A stretch of 64,000 nucleotides of DNA, from contig CP134226.1 of assembly GCA_031655335.1 (NCBI GenBank), positions 3,158,001 through 3,222,000 on the forward strand, written 5' to 3'. The translations under genes were made by a program, and so were the position numbers. Under the pieces are notes generated by a model. The model was given only the letters and a program-made list of their open reading frames with translations, had not been told where the DNA came from and did no database searches. Shown piece by piece: positions 8,905 through 16,381 of the stretch (positions are counted from its first letter, which is position 1; each line of letters starts with the position of its first letter). The DNA is from Thalassospiraceae bacterium LMO-SO8 (GTDB taxonomy: Bacteria; Pseudomonadota; Alphaproteobacteria; Rhodospirillales; Casp-alpha2).

Positions 8905-9476
8905 TGCCGCGCTTCGGACCCCCGCTGGGACTTGACCTCAAGGGTACGCCGCAGGGTGACGATGGCCTGTTGCAGTTCACCGACCTCGTCCCGGCGGGTC
9001 CGGTTCAGTTCCTGCACCGTCTCCTGATGCCGGAAGTTCAGGTCTTCCATTTCCTGCCGCAGACGGGCGGCCGTCGCCTTCAGTTGCTGGATTTCGTCGC
9101 GCCCGGCGGAAACGGCCTCGTTCAGCTCCCTCTCTTTTTCCAGCTTGAGCGTCTCCATCTCGTCGCGCAGCGCCTGAATGGTGTTTTTCAACTGAGTGAT
9201 CTCGTCGTTGCCGGCGGCGCGTTCTTCTTGAACTTCCTTCTGGCGGGCGAAGTTCAATTGTTCCATTTCCTCGCGGAGCGCCGCGGCCGTGTCCTTGAGT
9301 TGCTTGATTTCGTCGATGCCCTCGGCACGCGCTTCCTGCTCGACGCGCTGCATGTCGAAGACCTTGTTTTCAAGTTCCTCGCGGAGCGCGGCGACGGTTT
9401 CTTTCAGTTGCCGAATCTCAAGCTGTGCGTCCCGCAGGTCATTCGACTCTGTGGCGGGTGAGACCGGATCACTCAT
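8901..9476 (-). CDS. Coiled-coil protein made of tandem 36-residue repeats
   Basis: 191 aa, no recognised enzyme domain. After a short acidic N-terminus (MSDPVSPATESND) the protein consists of four consecutive 36-residue units, each starting E-I-x-Q-L-K-x-T and continuing x-L-R-x-E-[ML]-E, plus a fifth truncated unit. It is rich in Glu, Gln, Arg and Leu, indicating a long continuous coiled coil. ATG 9476 is chosen because it begins just before the repeat block; an upstream extension to 9572 is Cys/His/Pro-rich and not repeat-like. Its stop overlaps the start of the GAF-type cyclase by ATGA, implying co-expression and perhaps a scaffold or oligomerising partner of that enzyme. The function is inference from position only. 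Confidence 0.75.
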   Translation of the reverse strand: MSDPVSPATESNDLRDAQLEIRQLKETVAALREELENKVFDMQRVEQEARAEGIDEIKQLKDTAAALREEMEQLNFARQKEVQEERAAGNDEITQLKNTIQALRDEMETLKLEKERELNEAVSAGRDEIQQLKATAARLRQEMEDLNFRHQETVQELNRTRRDEVGELQQAIVTLRRTLEVKSQRGSEARQ

Positions 9477-9641
9477 CCTCGAACACCTTTCCGCCTGTGG
9501 CGGTACTTTTGAGCATCTTCCGACCGCCATCTTAGCATGCGGATGGAACATCGTCGTGACTGCTCGTAACATAGTCGCGCCCTTCAGGGGCGGGCGTCAA
9601 GATTGCTTGTCGTTCAATTGCTTATGCCGGGATGCCGCCGG

Positions 9642-10913
9642 ATGATGACTGCCGTGTGCCGGGATTGCGCGACCCTGTGGGAGGCCCCGCCGGGGGCTTC
9701 GGCCGGACGCTGTCCGCAATGCGGCGGGCGGCGGGTTTTCTGCCATCCCGAACTGGCGTCCCTGACCTTGGCCCATATCGATTGCGACGCGTTCTACGCC
9801 AGCGTGGAGAAGCGCGACAATCCGGCCATCGCCGGACGCCCGGTGATTGTCGGCGGCGGGCGGCGGGGGGTGGTCGCGGCCTGCTGCTATATCGCGCGAA
9901 TCTCGGGCGTGCGCTCGGCCATGCCCATGTTCCAGGCGCTCAAGCGCTGCCCCAAGGCCGTGGTCATCCGCCCGGACATGGAAAAGTACCGGCGCGCCGG
10001 CCATCAGATCCGCGCCATGATGGAGGATCTGACGCCATTGGTGGAGCCGATCAGCATCGACGAGGCCTTTCTCGACCTTGCCGGGACCCAGGCCTTGCAC
10101 AAGGGGCCGCCGGCGGTGACCCTGGTGCGCCTGGTCAAACGGATCGAGGACGAGGTCGGCGTCACGGCCTCCGTTGGCCTCAGCTACAACAAGTTCCTGG
10201 CCAAGGTCGCGTCGGATCTGGACAAGCCGCGGGGATTCGCCGCCATCGGCCGCGCCGACGCGGCGGATTTCCTGAGGGACAGGCCCGTGGGCTTGATCTG
10301 GGGGGTGGGCGGCAGCCTGCGCGGGCGCCTGGAAAAGAACGGCGTGACGCGCATCGGCGACCTGCTGCGCTTTGACGAACGGGACTTGACGGCGCGCTAC
10401 GGCGCCATGGGCAGCCGGCTTTACAATTTCGCGCGGGGCCAGGACGACCGCCGCGTGACCCCGGGCGGCGACGCCAAAAGCGTCTCGGCGGAAACCACCT
10501 TCGACGAAGACATCGGCGATCTGGAAAGTCTCAAGGCCGTGTTGTGGCGGCTTTCAGAAAAGGTCTCGTCCCGCCTGAAAGGCAAGGGAATCGAAGGTGG
10601 CACGGTTGTTCTCAAGCTGAAGACCGACAAGTTCCGGCAGCTGACGCGCTCGCGCCGGCTGGACCGCCCGACCCAGTTGGCCGAGGCCATCTACCGCGCG
10701 GCCCTGCCATTGCTGGAGAAAGAGACCGACGGAACGCGGTTCCGCCTGATCGGGACGGGGGTGCAGAACATCGCCCCCTTGGGGGCCGGTGCGCCGGAAA
10801 CGGGCGATCTTCTGGCCGGGACGGGCGATCGCCCGCGCAAGGTCGAGGAAGCCATGGACCGGGTGCGCGGCAAATTCGGGGTGAATGCGATCAAGAAAGG
10901 CCGCTCTCTCTGA
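9642..10913 (+). CDS. dinB: DNA polymerase IV (DinB, Y-family translesion polymerase)
   Basis: About 423 aa. The palm begins HIDCDAFYASVEKRDNP (first catalytic Asp) and the second acidic motif is SIDEAFLDL; VGLSYNKFLAKVASD and the thumb/little-finger regions follow. The N-terminus carries an extra zinc-ribbon-like pair, CRDC ... CPQCGG, before the polymerase fold, an arrangement I recall from other alphaproteobacterial DinB proteins. It bypasses damaged template bases with low fidelity. Start: adjacent ATGs at 9642/9645 are favoured because the zinc-ribbon follows at once; ATG 9624 is possible. I found no convincing LexA box upstream. It converges with the secreted HExxH gene, 13 bp apart. 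Confidence 0.93.
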   Translation: MMTAVCRDCATLWEAPPGASAGRCPQCGGRRVFCHPELASLTLAHIDCDAFYASVEKRDNPAIAGRPVIVGGGRRGVVAACCYIARISGVRSAMPMFQALKRCPKAVVIRPDMEKYRRAGHQIRAMMEDLTPLVEPISIDEAFLDLAGTQALHKGPPAVTLVRLVKRIEDEVGVTASVGLSYNKFLAKVASDLDKPRGFAAIGRADAADFLRDRPVGLIWGVGGSLRGRLEKNGVTRIGDLLRFDERDLTARYGAMGSRLYNFARGQDDRRVTPGGDAKSVSAETTFDEDIGDLESLKAVLWRLSEKVSSRLKGKGIEGGTVVLKLKTDKFRQLTRSRRLDRPTQLAEAIYRAALPLLEKETDGTRFRLIGTGVQNIAPLGAGAPETGDLLAGTGDRPRKVEEAMDRVRGKFGVNAIKKGRSL

Positions 10914-10926
10914 TCTTGCCGTTCCG

Positions 10927-11664
10927 TCACCAGCCGTCGCAGCGGGCCTGAGTCGCGCGGTAGCTGTCGACGGTGTCCAGGCGGGCGTCGGCGGTGGCCA
11001 TGTCCTGCTGCATGCGCTCGATCAGGGGCGTCAGGCGGTCGCGCAGCAGATTGACGAAATACCGGGCGCCCGTGCTCATGGAGCCGGCAACCTGCGGTGC
11101 GGCGGCGGCCGCTTCGCCGGCCAGGCGGGCGCGGATGTCGGGCAGGTAGCGGGCCAGGGTGTCCTGAAAATTGCGCACGTGCTGGTTTTCGTGTTCCAGG
11201 ATCACGTCGTACTGGCAGCTGCCGGGACGGTAGCGGCGGTCGACATAGACGTCGATGCGGTCGTAACCGATGGTCAGTTCCGCATCCTTCAGCCCGACGC
11301 AGAACCCCTTGGCCAAGCGCTGGCCCTGGACCTGGACGCGGAATTCCCATTTCAAATCCCGGCCCATCAGCCCGACCGGATGCCAGTCGGCCTGGGCCGC
11401 GGCCCCACCCGCGCGGCGGCGCTTGGCCTCCAGCTGTTTACCGGAAAAACCGTTGGAAAACCGGATGCTGCCGCGCTTTTCAGTCAGCCGGGTGGTCGTC
11501 TCGACCCCGGGCAGGCGGCAGTCCGCGGCCCGTGCGGGAGTCCCCGGCACGGTTCCCAGAAGCATCAGGGTAAGGGGCAGAAGCACCAGACAGGGCCGCA
11601 AGCGGCGTATCCTCCGAACAATGCGGCGCCGACCGGCACCGCCCTGTCTGAGATAATACCGCAA
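10927..11664 (-). CDS. Putative secreted HExxH protein (possible zinc metallopeptidase)
   Basis: 245 aa. An Arg-rich N-terminus, a hydrophobic stretch (CLVLLPLTLMLLGTVPG) and ARA before ADC look like a Sec signal peptide cleaved near residue 46. The mature part contains ILEHENQHVRNF, an HExxH metal-binding motif inside a helix, following VDRRYRPGSCQYDV. Several cysteines (ADCRLPG, GFCVGL, GSCQYD, ARCDGW) suit an oxidised periplasmic protein. I do not recognise a named family with certainty; DUF922-like secreted Zn-dependent proteins have a similar His-Glu-x-x-His layout. The gene stands alone between dinB and the BKACE gene. Catalysis is unproven, and the third zinc ligand is not obvious. Confidence 0.65.
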   Translation of the reverse strand: MRYYLRQGGAGRRRIVRRIRRLRPCLVLLPLTLMLLGTVPGTPARAADCRLPGVETTTRLTEKRGSIRFSNGFSGKQLEAKRRRAGGAAAQADWHPVGLMGRDLKWEFRVQVQGQRLAKGFCVGLKDAELTIGYDRIDVYVDRRYRPGSCQYDVILEHENQHVRNFQDTLARYLPDIRARLAGEAAAAAPQVAGSMSTGARYFVNLLRDRLTPLIERMQQDMATADARLDTVDSYRATQARCDGW

Positions 11665-11768
11665 GACGTGCCCGTCCAGGTTTCCGGGCCGGGTGAATTG
11701 ACGCGGCCCTCGTCCCGGATTACCAACAACCCCAAGGGGGGCCTGATACCGTAGGGAACATCGAGGCC

Positions 11769-12677
11769 ATGACGTTTCAATCCACCGTGCCGGGCTTCGG
11801 CAAGAAGGTGATCATCGAGGTTCGCGTCAACGAATACATGGCGCGCGACGTCAATCCGAACGTGCCGTTCACGCCCGATGAGATCGCCGAGGCGGCGGCC
11901 GCCTGCCGCGCGGCGGGGGCGTCGATCTGCCACTATCATGCGCGCAACGCCGACGGATCGCCCAACCACGACCCCGACGCCTATTTCGAGACGATCCGCA
12001 AAATCCGCGCGGCCAGCGACATCATGATCCATCCGACCCTGGGCCAGGTGACGCTGAAGTCCTCGGACGAGGCCCGTTTGCAGCACATCGTCAGGGCATC
12101 GCAGGATCCGGCCCTGAAGCCCGATTTCGCGCCCATCGACATCGGTTCCACCAACGTCGACGTCTATGACCGGGCGGCCAAGCGCATGAAGACGGACGAA
12201 CTGGCCTATGTGAACACGCCCAAGACCTGCGCCTATTTCGCCGAGCGCATGCGCGAAATCGGGGTCAAGCCGGTCATCGTGTCCTGGACCGTGCCGTTCA
12301 CCCGCATGTTCGAGGCGTTTTCGGAAATGGGCCTGGTCGATCAGCCGGCCTATCTGCTGTTCGCGTTGTCGGATTCTGGCTATCTCGGGGGCCATCCGGG
12401 CACCATCAAGGGCCTAATGGCGCATCTCGAATTCCTGCCCCAGGGTGCCCGGTTCGAATGGTCGGTCAACAACAAGGTCGGCAATCTGTTCGGCCCGGCG
12501 GCGCTGGCGCTGGAAATGGGCGGGCATGTGGCGATCGGCCTGGGCGACTATCCCTATCCGGAACTGGGCACGCCGACCAACGCCGATCTGGTCAAGCGCG
12601 TCGCGCAAATGGCCGAGGCATTCGGCCGCGAACCCGCCACCCCGGCCGAGACGCGGGCGATGCTGGGCATGGCTTGA
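11769..12677 (+). CDS. BKACE-family protein (DUF849, beta-keto acid cleavage enzyme)
   Basis: 302 aa. BKACE proteins are Zn-dependent TIM-barrel enzymes that condense a beta-keto acid with acetyl-CoA to give acetoacetate and a new CoA ester (Kce in lysine fermentation is the founder). Seen here: IIEVRVNEYMARDVNPNVPF near the N-terminus, then AGASICHYHARNADGSP with the metal-binding His-x-His, IHPTLGQ, DIGSTNVD, and a late GHVAIGLGDYPYPELGTPTN. GAGG-like purine sequence lies just before ATG 11769. It is a single gene with no pathway neighbours, so the substrate cannot be assigned; the family is diverse (carnitine, 3-keto-5-aminohexanoate and others). Confidence 0.85.
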   Translation: MTFQSTVPGFGKKVIIEVRVNEYMARDVNPNVPFTPDEIAEAAAACRAAGASICHYHARNADGSPNHDPDAYFETIRKIRAASDIMIHPTLGQVTLKSSDEARLQHIVRASQDPALKPDFAPIDIGSTNVDVYDRAAKRMKTDELAYVNTPKTCAYFAERMREIGVKPVIVSWTVPFTRMFEAFSEMGLVDQPAYLLFALSDSGYLGGHPGTIKGLMAHLEFLPQGARFEWSVNNKVGNLFGPAALALEMGGHVAIGLGDYPYPELGTPTNADLVKRVAQMAEAFGREPATPAETRAMLGMA

Positions 12678-12686
12678 GCGGCAGCA

Positions 12687-12723
12687 AATGAAAAGGGCCA
12701 GTCCTGGTCTCAGGACTGGCCCT
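12687..12723 (-). terminator. Intrinsic terminator of the tRNA-Cys/tRNA-Asn unit
   Basis: A perfect 12-bp stem (12694-12705 with 12712-12723) closed by a 6-base loop. On the minus strand it is followed by TTTT, directly downstream of tRNA-Asn. It is nearly symmetrical and could also end transcription of the BKACE gene arriving on the plus strand, though the plus-strand tail (CTTAATT) is poorer. Confidence 0.85.
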
Positions 12724-12729
12724 CTTAAT

Positions 12730-12805
12730 TGGCTCCGGCGGCAAGACTCGAACTTGCGACAAGTCGGTTAACAGCCGACTGCTCTACCAACTGAGCTACG
12801 CCGGA
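12730..12805 (-). tRNA. tRNA-Asn (anticodon GTT), CCA encoded
   Basis: Complete cloverleaf on the minus strand: acceptor stem TCCGGCG/CGCCGGA, D-arm GCTC...GAGC, anticodon stem GTCGG/CCGAC with loop CTGTTAA (anticodon GTT), T-arm GCAAG-TTCGAGT-CTTGC, discriminator G and encoded CCA. It lies 7 bp downstream of tRNA-Cys and just before a strong terminator, so the two are very probably co-transcribed. Confidence 0.97.
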
Positions 12806-12812
12806 TCAGGCG

Positions 12813-12886
12813 TGGAGGCGCGGACCGGAATCGAACCGGTGTACACGGCTTTGCAGGCCGCTGCGTAGCCACTCCGCCACCGCGCC
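12813..12886 (-). tRNA. tRNA-Cys (anticodon GCA), CCA encoded
   Basis: Minus-strand cloverleaf: acceptor GGCGCGG/CCGCGCC, anticodon stem CGGC/GCCG around loop CTGCAAA (anticodon GCA), T-stem ACCGG/CCGGT with loop TTCGATT, discriminator T and encoded CCA. It is the first gene of a two-tRNA unit with tRNA-Asn. Confidence 0.97.
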
Positions 12887-12991
12887 CCAGATGGCACCAA
12901 AGTGCCGGGGCTTAATCCCCCAGGAAACAACCCCGTTGCGGAGGTCCCTTCCAAGGGCCAGGCTGACCGGCTTCGGCCCACAGAGGGCGGG

Positions 12992-13020
12992 ACATTACAT
13001 ACTGACCCTCCGGTGGTCAA
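12992..13020 (-). promoter_or_regulatory. Sigma-70-type promoter for the tRNA pair
   Basis: On the minus strand TTGACC (13020-13015) is followed by exactly 17 bp and TAATGT (12997-12992). The expected start near 12985 gives a leader of about 100 bases before tRNA-Cys. No other gene lies in this orientation, so the promoter fits the tRNA unit. Confidence 0.65.
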
Positions 13021-13176
13021 GCAACTGTTCCGGCGAATTTTCAGGCACCGGAAATGGCCTGGAAAAGGGCGCCGCAACGCGCGCCGCCATTGTGTTCGCC
13101 GACGGCTGGGACTATACAGAATTCAGCCAAATCGGGCCCCCGTCGGCCCGTTCCAACGCGAAGGAGAACCGGCGAC

Positions 13177-13833
13177 ATGGATTTCGCAGCCGCGCGCCGT
13201 AACATGATCGATTGTCAGGTCCTGCCCAACCGGGTCACGGACGAGCGTGTCATTGCCGCCATGGCGGACATGCCGCGCGAGGCCTTCGTGCCCGAAGCCA
13301 AGCGGTCCATCGCCTATGTCGATGAGGCCCTTGCCGTGGGCGGCGGGCGTTATCTGATGGAGCCCATGATCACCGCGCGTCTGTTGCAGACCGCGCGCAT
13401 CGGCGCCGACGACGTGGTGTTGTGCATCGGCTGCGGCACCGGCTATTCGGCGGCCTTGCTGTCCAAGCTGGCGAACACGGTGGTGGTCGTCGAAAGCGAC
13501 AAGGCGATGGCCAAGCAGGCCCAGGAAACCCTGGCGGGACTTGGCATTGACACGGTCGCGGTGATCGACGGCAAGATGGCCAACGGCTATCCCAAGCAAG
13601 CACCTTACGACGTCATCTTCTTCGACGGCGCCGTGCCCAGTGTGCCGGAAAAGATCGAAAAGCAGCTGGCCGAAGGCGGCCGCCTCGTGGCGGTCTGCTC
13701 GAAGCGCGGCTCCGCCGTCGGCAGCGCCGTTCTGGCGGCGCGGTTCGGCGGCCATATCTCTCACCGCGATCTGTTCGACGCGGGAACGCCGGACCTCCCC
13801 GGGTTCGAGCTGGAGGAAGCCTTCACCTTCTGA
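13177..13833 (+). CDS. Protein-L-isoaspartate O-methyltransferase-like protein (tolC-linked, degenerate substrate motif)
   Basis: 218 aa, SAM-dependent methyltransferase fold of the Pcm family: MIDCQVLPNRVTDERVIAAM, then MPREAFVPE, and SAM motif I VLCIGCGTGYSAALLS. Where true isoaspartyl methyltransferases have T-I-S-Q-P ahead of motif I, this protein has YLMEP, so the catalytic Ser/Gln are missing; the second family member in this window (49595-50269) keeps them. Start at ATG 13177 behind AAGGAG. A Pcm-like gene immediately before tolC is common in alphaproteobacteria, suggesting an envelope- or secretion-linked role rather than isoaspartate repair. The role is inference. Confidence 0.85.
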   Translation: MDFAAARRNMIDCQVLPNRVTDERVIAAMADMPREAFVPEAKRSIAYVDEALAVGGGRYLMEPMITARLLQTARIGADDVVLCIGCGTGYSAALLSKLANTVVVVESDKAMAKQAQETLAGLGIDTVAVIDGKMANGYPKQAPYDVIFFDGAVPSVPEKIEKQLAEGGRLVAVCSKRGSAVGSAVLAARFGGHISHRDLFDAGTPDLPGFELEEAFTF

Positions 13834-13956
13834 CGCGGCCGAATCCGATGCGGATTGGCGCCATGAGGCGGTCGAGGGCTGTATATGCAAGTTTTTGAAT
13901 TATCTGTATTTTTGCACGTATTTAGTTGAAATCTGGACGCGGCGAATGCAGGTAGT

Positions 13957-15408
13957 ATGGTAACCCGAGACAACCACAGGCGAGTAACGGCCTTGATCAC
14001 GCGAATTCTTTCCCCTTTTCAATACGTTCCTGGAATTTCCCGCGCCACTGTCGGTGCTGCGGCCCTTGCTGGCGCGCTTGCTTTCGCGCCGCCGCCGGCC
14101 CAGGCGCAGACCCTGGCCGAGGCGCTGATTGCCGCCTATTCCAATAACCCGACCCTGGCGGCACGCCGGGCGCGCCTGCGCGCCACGGACGAACAGGTGC
14201 CCCAGGCGCTGTCCAATTGGCGGCCGTCGGTCGCCATTACCGGCGACGCCGGGTACGAGCGCAACCGCTCCACCCTGCGCACCACGAACCGCACGCAGAA
14301 CCGCAACCCTGCAACCGTCGGCCTGTCGATCACCCAGCCGCTGTACCGCGGCGGGCGCACGCTGGCGGCGACGGAAGGGGCGGAAAACGCCGTCCGCGCC
14401 GAGCGCGCGCGCCTGATCGACACGGAACAGGACATTCTGCTGGCCGCCGCGACGGCCTATCTGAACGTGTTCCGTGACGAGGCCGTGCTGGCGCTCAACA
14501 TCAACAACGAAAAGGTCCTCAAGCGTCAGCTTGAGGCGACCAAGGACCGCTTCGAGGTCGGCGAAATCACGCGCACCGACGTGCACCAGGCCGAAGCCCG
14601 CCTGGCTGGCGCCACGGCCGACCGTATCCGGGCCGAGGCAAACCTGGAAAACTCGCGCGCCACCTACGAAAACGTGGTCGGCCTGCCGGCGCCGAAAAAT
14701 CTTGAGCTTCCGGGCGATCCCGGGGGGCTGCCAAAGGACCGGCACGACGCCATCAAGATGGCGGCGACCACCAACCCCAACGTCATCGCGGCCGAATTCG
14801 ACCGCAAGGCGGGCATGAACACGGTGCGCGAGGTCAAGGGTGAACTGCTGCCCGAGGTCGATGTCACCGCCAGCGCGGATCGTTCCTATGAAACGGCGGG
14901 CGAAACGGGACGTATCGATTCGGCCGAGGTTCGGGTCAACCTGACCATTCCGATCTATCAGCAGGGCAGCGTCTATTCGCGCCTGCGTGAGGCCAAACAG
15001 GACCTTGCCGAGCTGACCCGGAACATCGATCAGGCCCGCCGCGACGCCATCGAGGACGCGACCAGCGCCTGGGAGAACCTGCAGACGGCGCGCGCCCGCG
15101 TGGTGTCGTTCAGCGCCCAGATCGAAGCCAACGTGGTCGCCCTGGACGGGGTCGAGCGTGAGGCCGCCGTGGGGTCGCGCACGGTTCTGGACGTTTTGGA
15201 CGCGGAACAGGAATTGTTGGATTCCCGCGTCGGTCATACGGAGGCCCAGCGTGACGAACGGGTCGCCGCGTTCGAACTGTCGGCCGCCATTGGCCGGATG
15301 ACCGCCACGGATCTGAAATTGGCCGTCGATGTTTACGATCCGCGCATGCATTACGACGAAGTGCGCGGCAAGTGGGTCGGCGGATCGAGCAGCGAAGAAG
15401 GCAAGTAG
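13957..15408 (+). CDS. tolC: TolC-family outer membrane efflux/secretion channel
   Basis: 483 aa. An N-terminal signal peptide ends near PAQAQ; then TLAEALIAAYSNNPTLAARR opens the first of two TolC repeats, with long alpha-helical hairpins (TEQDILLAAATAYLNVFRDE; FEVGEITRTDVHQAEARLAG) and the second copy (VGSRTVLDVLDAEQELLDSR). The trimer forms the outer membrane beta-barrel and periplasmic tunnel used by RND/MFS efflux and type I secretion; a type I transporter lies at the left edge of the window but about 12 kb away. A shorter start at TTG 13993 is possible. The region before it (13870-13950) is AT-rich and probably contains the promoter. Confidence 0.95.
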   Translation: MVTRDNHRRVTALITRILSPFQYVPGISRATVGAAALAGALAFAPPPAQAQTLAEALIAAYSNNPTLAARRARLRATDEQVPQALSNWRPSVAITGDAGYERNRSTLRTTNRTQNRNPATVGLSITQPLYRGGRTLAATEGAENAVRAERARLIDTEQDILLAAATAYLNVFRDEAVLALNINNEKVLKRQLEATKDRFEVGEITRTDVHQAEARLAGATADRIRAEANLENSRATYENVVGLPAPKNLELPGDPGGLPKDRHDAIKMAATTNPNVIAAEFDRKAGMNTVREVKGELLPEVDVTASADRSYETAGETGRIDSAEVRVNLTIPIYQQGSVYSRLREAKQDLAELTRNIDQARRDAIEDATSAWENLQTARARVVSFSAQIEANVVALDGVEREAAVGSRTVLDVLDAEQELLDSRVGHTEAQRDERVAAFELSAAIGRMTATDLKLAVDVYDPRMHYDEVRGKWVGGSSSEEGK

Positions 15409-15606
15409 GGCGGTTTTCGCCCCTTGCCGTCGCTGATGACGGTGGCGCCCATGACGGCGCCCGACAATTAATTCCTGTGATATACCAAATATTAACGATC
15501 AACGTGGGTTAATGGCTGGTGTATCTTGGGAAAAGTGGCGTGACTCGGGCCTGCGTGGGAGTGGGGAGCCGGGGACCGCGACAAGAATTGATGGGCATGC
15601 GGGATT

Positions 15607-16251
15607 ATGAGCGAAGAAGCCGAAGCCGCTGAAGGCGGCGAACCTTCGATGGAAGACATCCTTTCTTCCATCCGCAAGATTTTGGCGGAGGAAGAGGATG
15701 AAGAGGGAGGCGATGCGCCGGCCGAGCAGGCTGCCGCGCCGGAGCCCGAGCCCGAACCGGCGCCTGCGCCGGCGCCCGAGCCGGAACCCGAGCCGGAACC
15801 CGACATCGAAATGACCGACATGGACGAGCCGGAGCCCGAACCGGAGCCGATGCCCGAACCGGAAGACCTGTTCGAGCCGGAACCGGAACCCGTGGCCGCC
15901 GCCGCGCCGCCGCCCCCTCCGCCGCCGCCGCCCATGCCGGAGCCGGAACCGATGGCGGACATCATGGAATTGACGCCCGACATGGTCGCCCCCGACGCCA
16001 TCATGTCGCGGCCGACCTCGCTGCACGGCTCGGACGTTCTGGCCGAATTGGCCAAGGCGATCCTCGACCGCCGTGACCTGCCGGTGATGTCGTCGGGCGA
16101 TGCGTCGCTGGAAGGCATCGTGCGCGAGATGCTGAAACCGATCCTGCGCGAGTGGCTGGACCGCAATCTGCCGTATCTGATCGAGCGCCTGGTGAAGAAG
16201 GAAATCGACACCATGGTCAACCGCGCCGAAGGGCTCGACAACTGGGGCTGA
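15607..16251 (+). CDS. popZ: Polar organizing protein PopZ homologue (DUF2497)
   Basis: 214 aa. Order as in PopZ: a short conserved N-terminal helix ([17 protein letters not shown], residues 14-30); a long acidic proline-rich linker of Glu-Pro pairs (about 31-115) containing a run of nine prolines; and a conserved C-terminal helical oligomerisation region ([35 protein letters not shown]). PopZ condenses at cell poles, anchors the ParB/parS centromere and recruits polar regulators. The position directly before valS is the arrangement known from Caulobacter. The SD sequence is weak. A strong terminator follows. Confidence 0.9.
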   Translation: MSEEAEAAEGGEPSMEDILSSIRKILAEEEDEEGGDAPAEQAAAPEPEPEPAPAPAPEPEPEPEPDIEMTDMDEPEPEPEPMPEPEDLFEPEPEPVAAAAPPPPPPPPPMPEPEPMADIMELTPDMVAPDAIMSRPTSLHGSDVLAELAKAILDRRDLPVMSSGDASLEGIVREMLKPILREWLDRNLPYLIERLVKKEIDTMVNRAEGLDNWG

Positions 16252-16291
16252 TCCCGTAAGGGAAGGCGCCTGAAAAAGAATCGAAATGATG

Positions 16292-16321
16292 ACCCCGGGG
16301 GCTTTGTTCCCCGGGGTTTTT
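16292..16321 (+). terminator. Intrinsic terminator after popZ
   Basis: A 9-bp GC-rich stem (ACCCCGGGG / CCCCGGGGT) with a short loop, followed by TTTTTC. It separates popZ from valS, 61 bp before the valS start. Confidence 0.85.
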
Positions 16322-16381
16322 CGTTGTATACCCGCCCATCCCCATCCACTGACTTAACGCCCTCCCGAGGACCCTGCTTCC

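Noticed and set aside
9540-9640. LexA-like GTTC-N7-GTTC upstream of dinB
   Set aside because: Only near matches (GTCA-N7-GTTC, GTTC-N7-TATG); no full box.
15480-15530. TTAAC half-sites before popZ as a CtrA box
   Set aside because: The two TTAA elements are 13 bases apart, not 7, so not a full CtrA site.
15740-15960. GC-rich near-tandem repeat in popZ as a DNA repeat element
   Set aside because: It is the coding consequence of the Glu-Pro-rich protein linker; codons vary and the frame is conserved.
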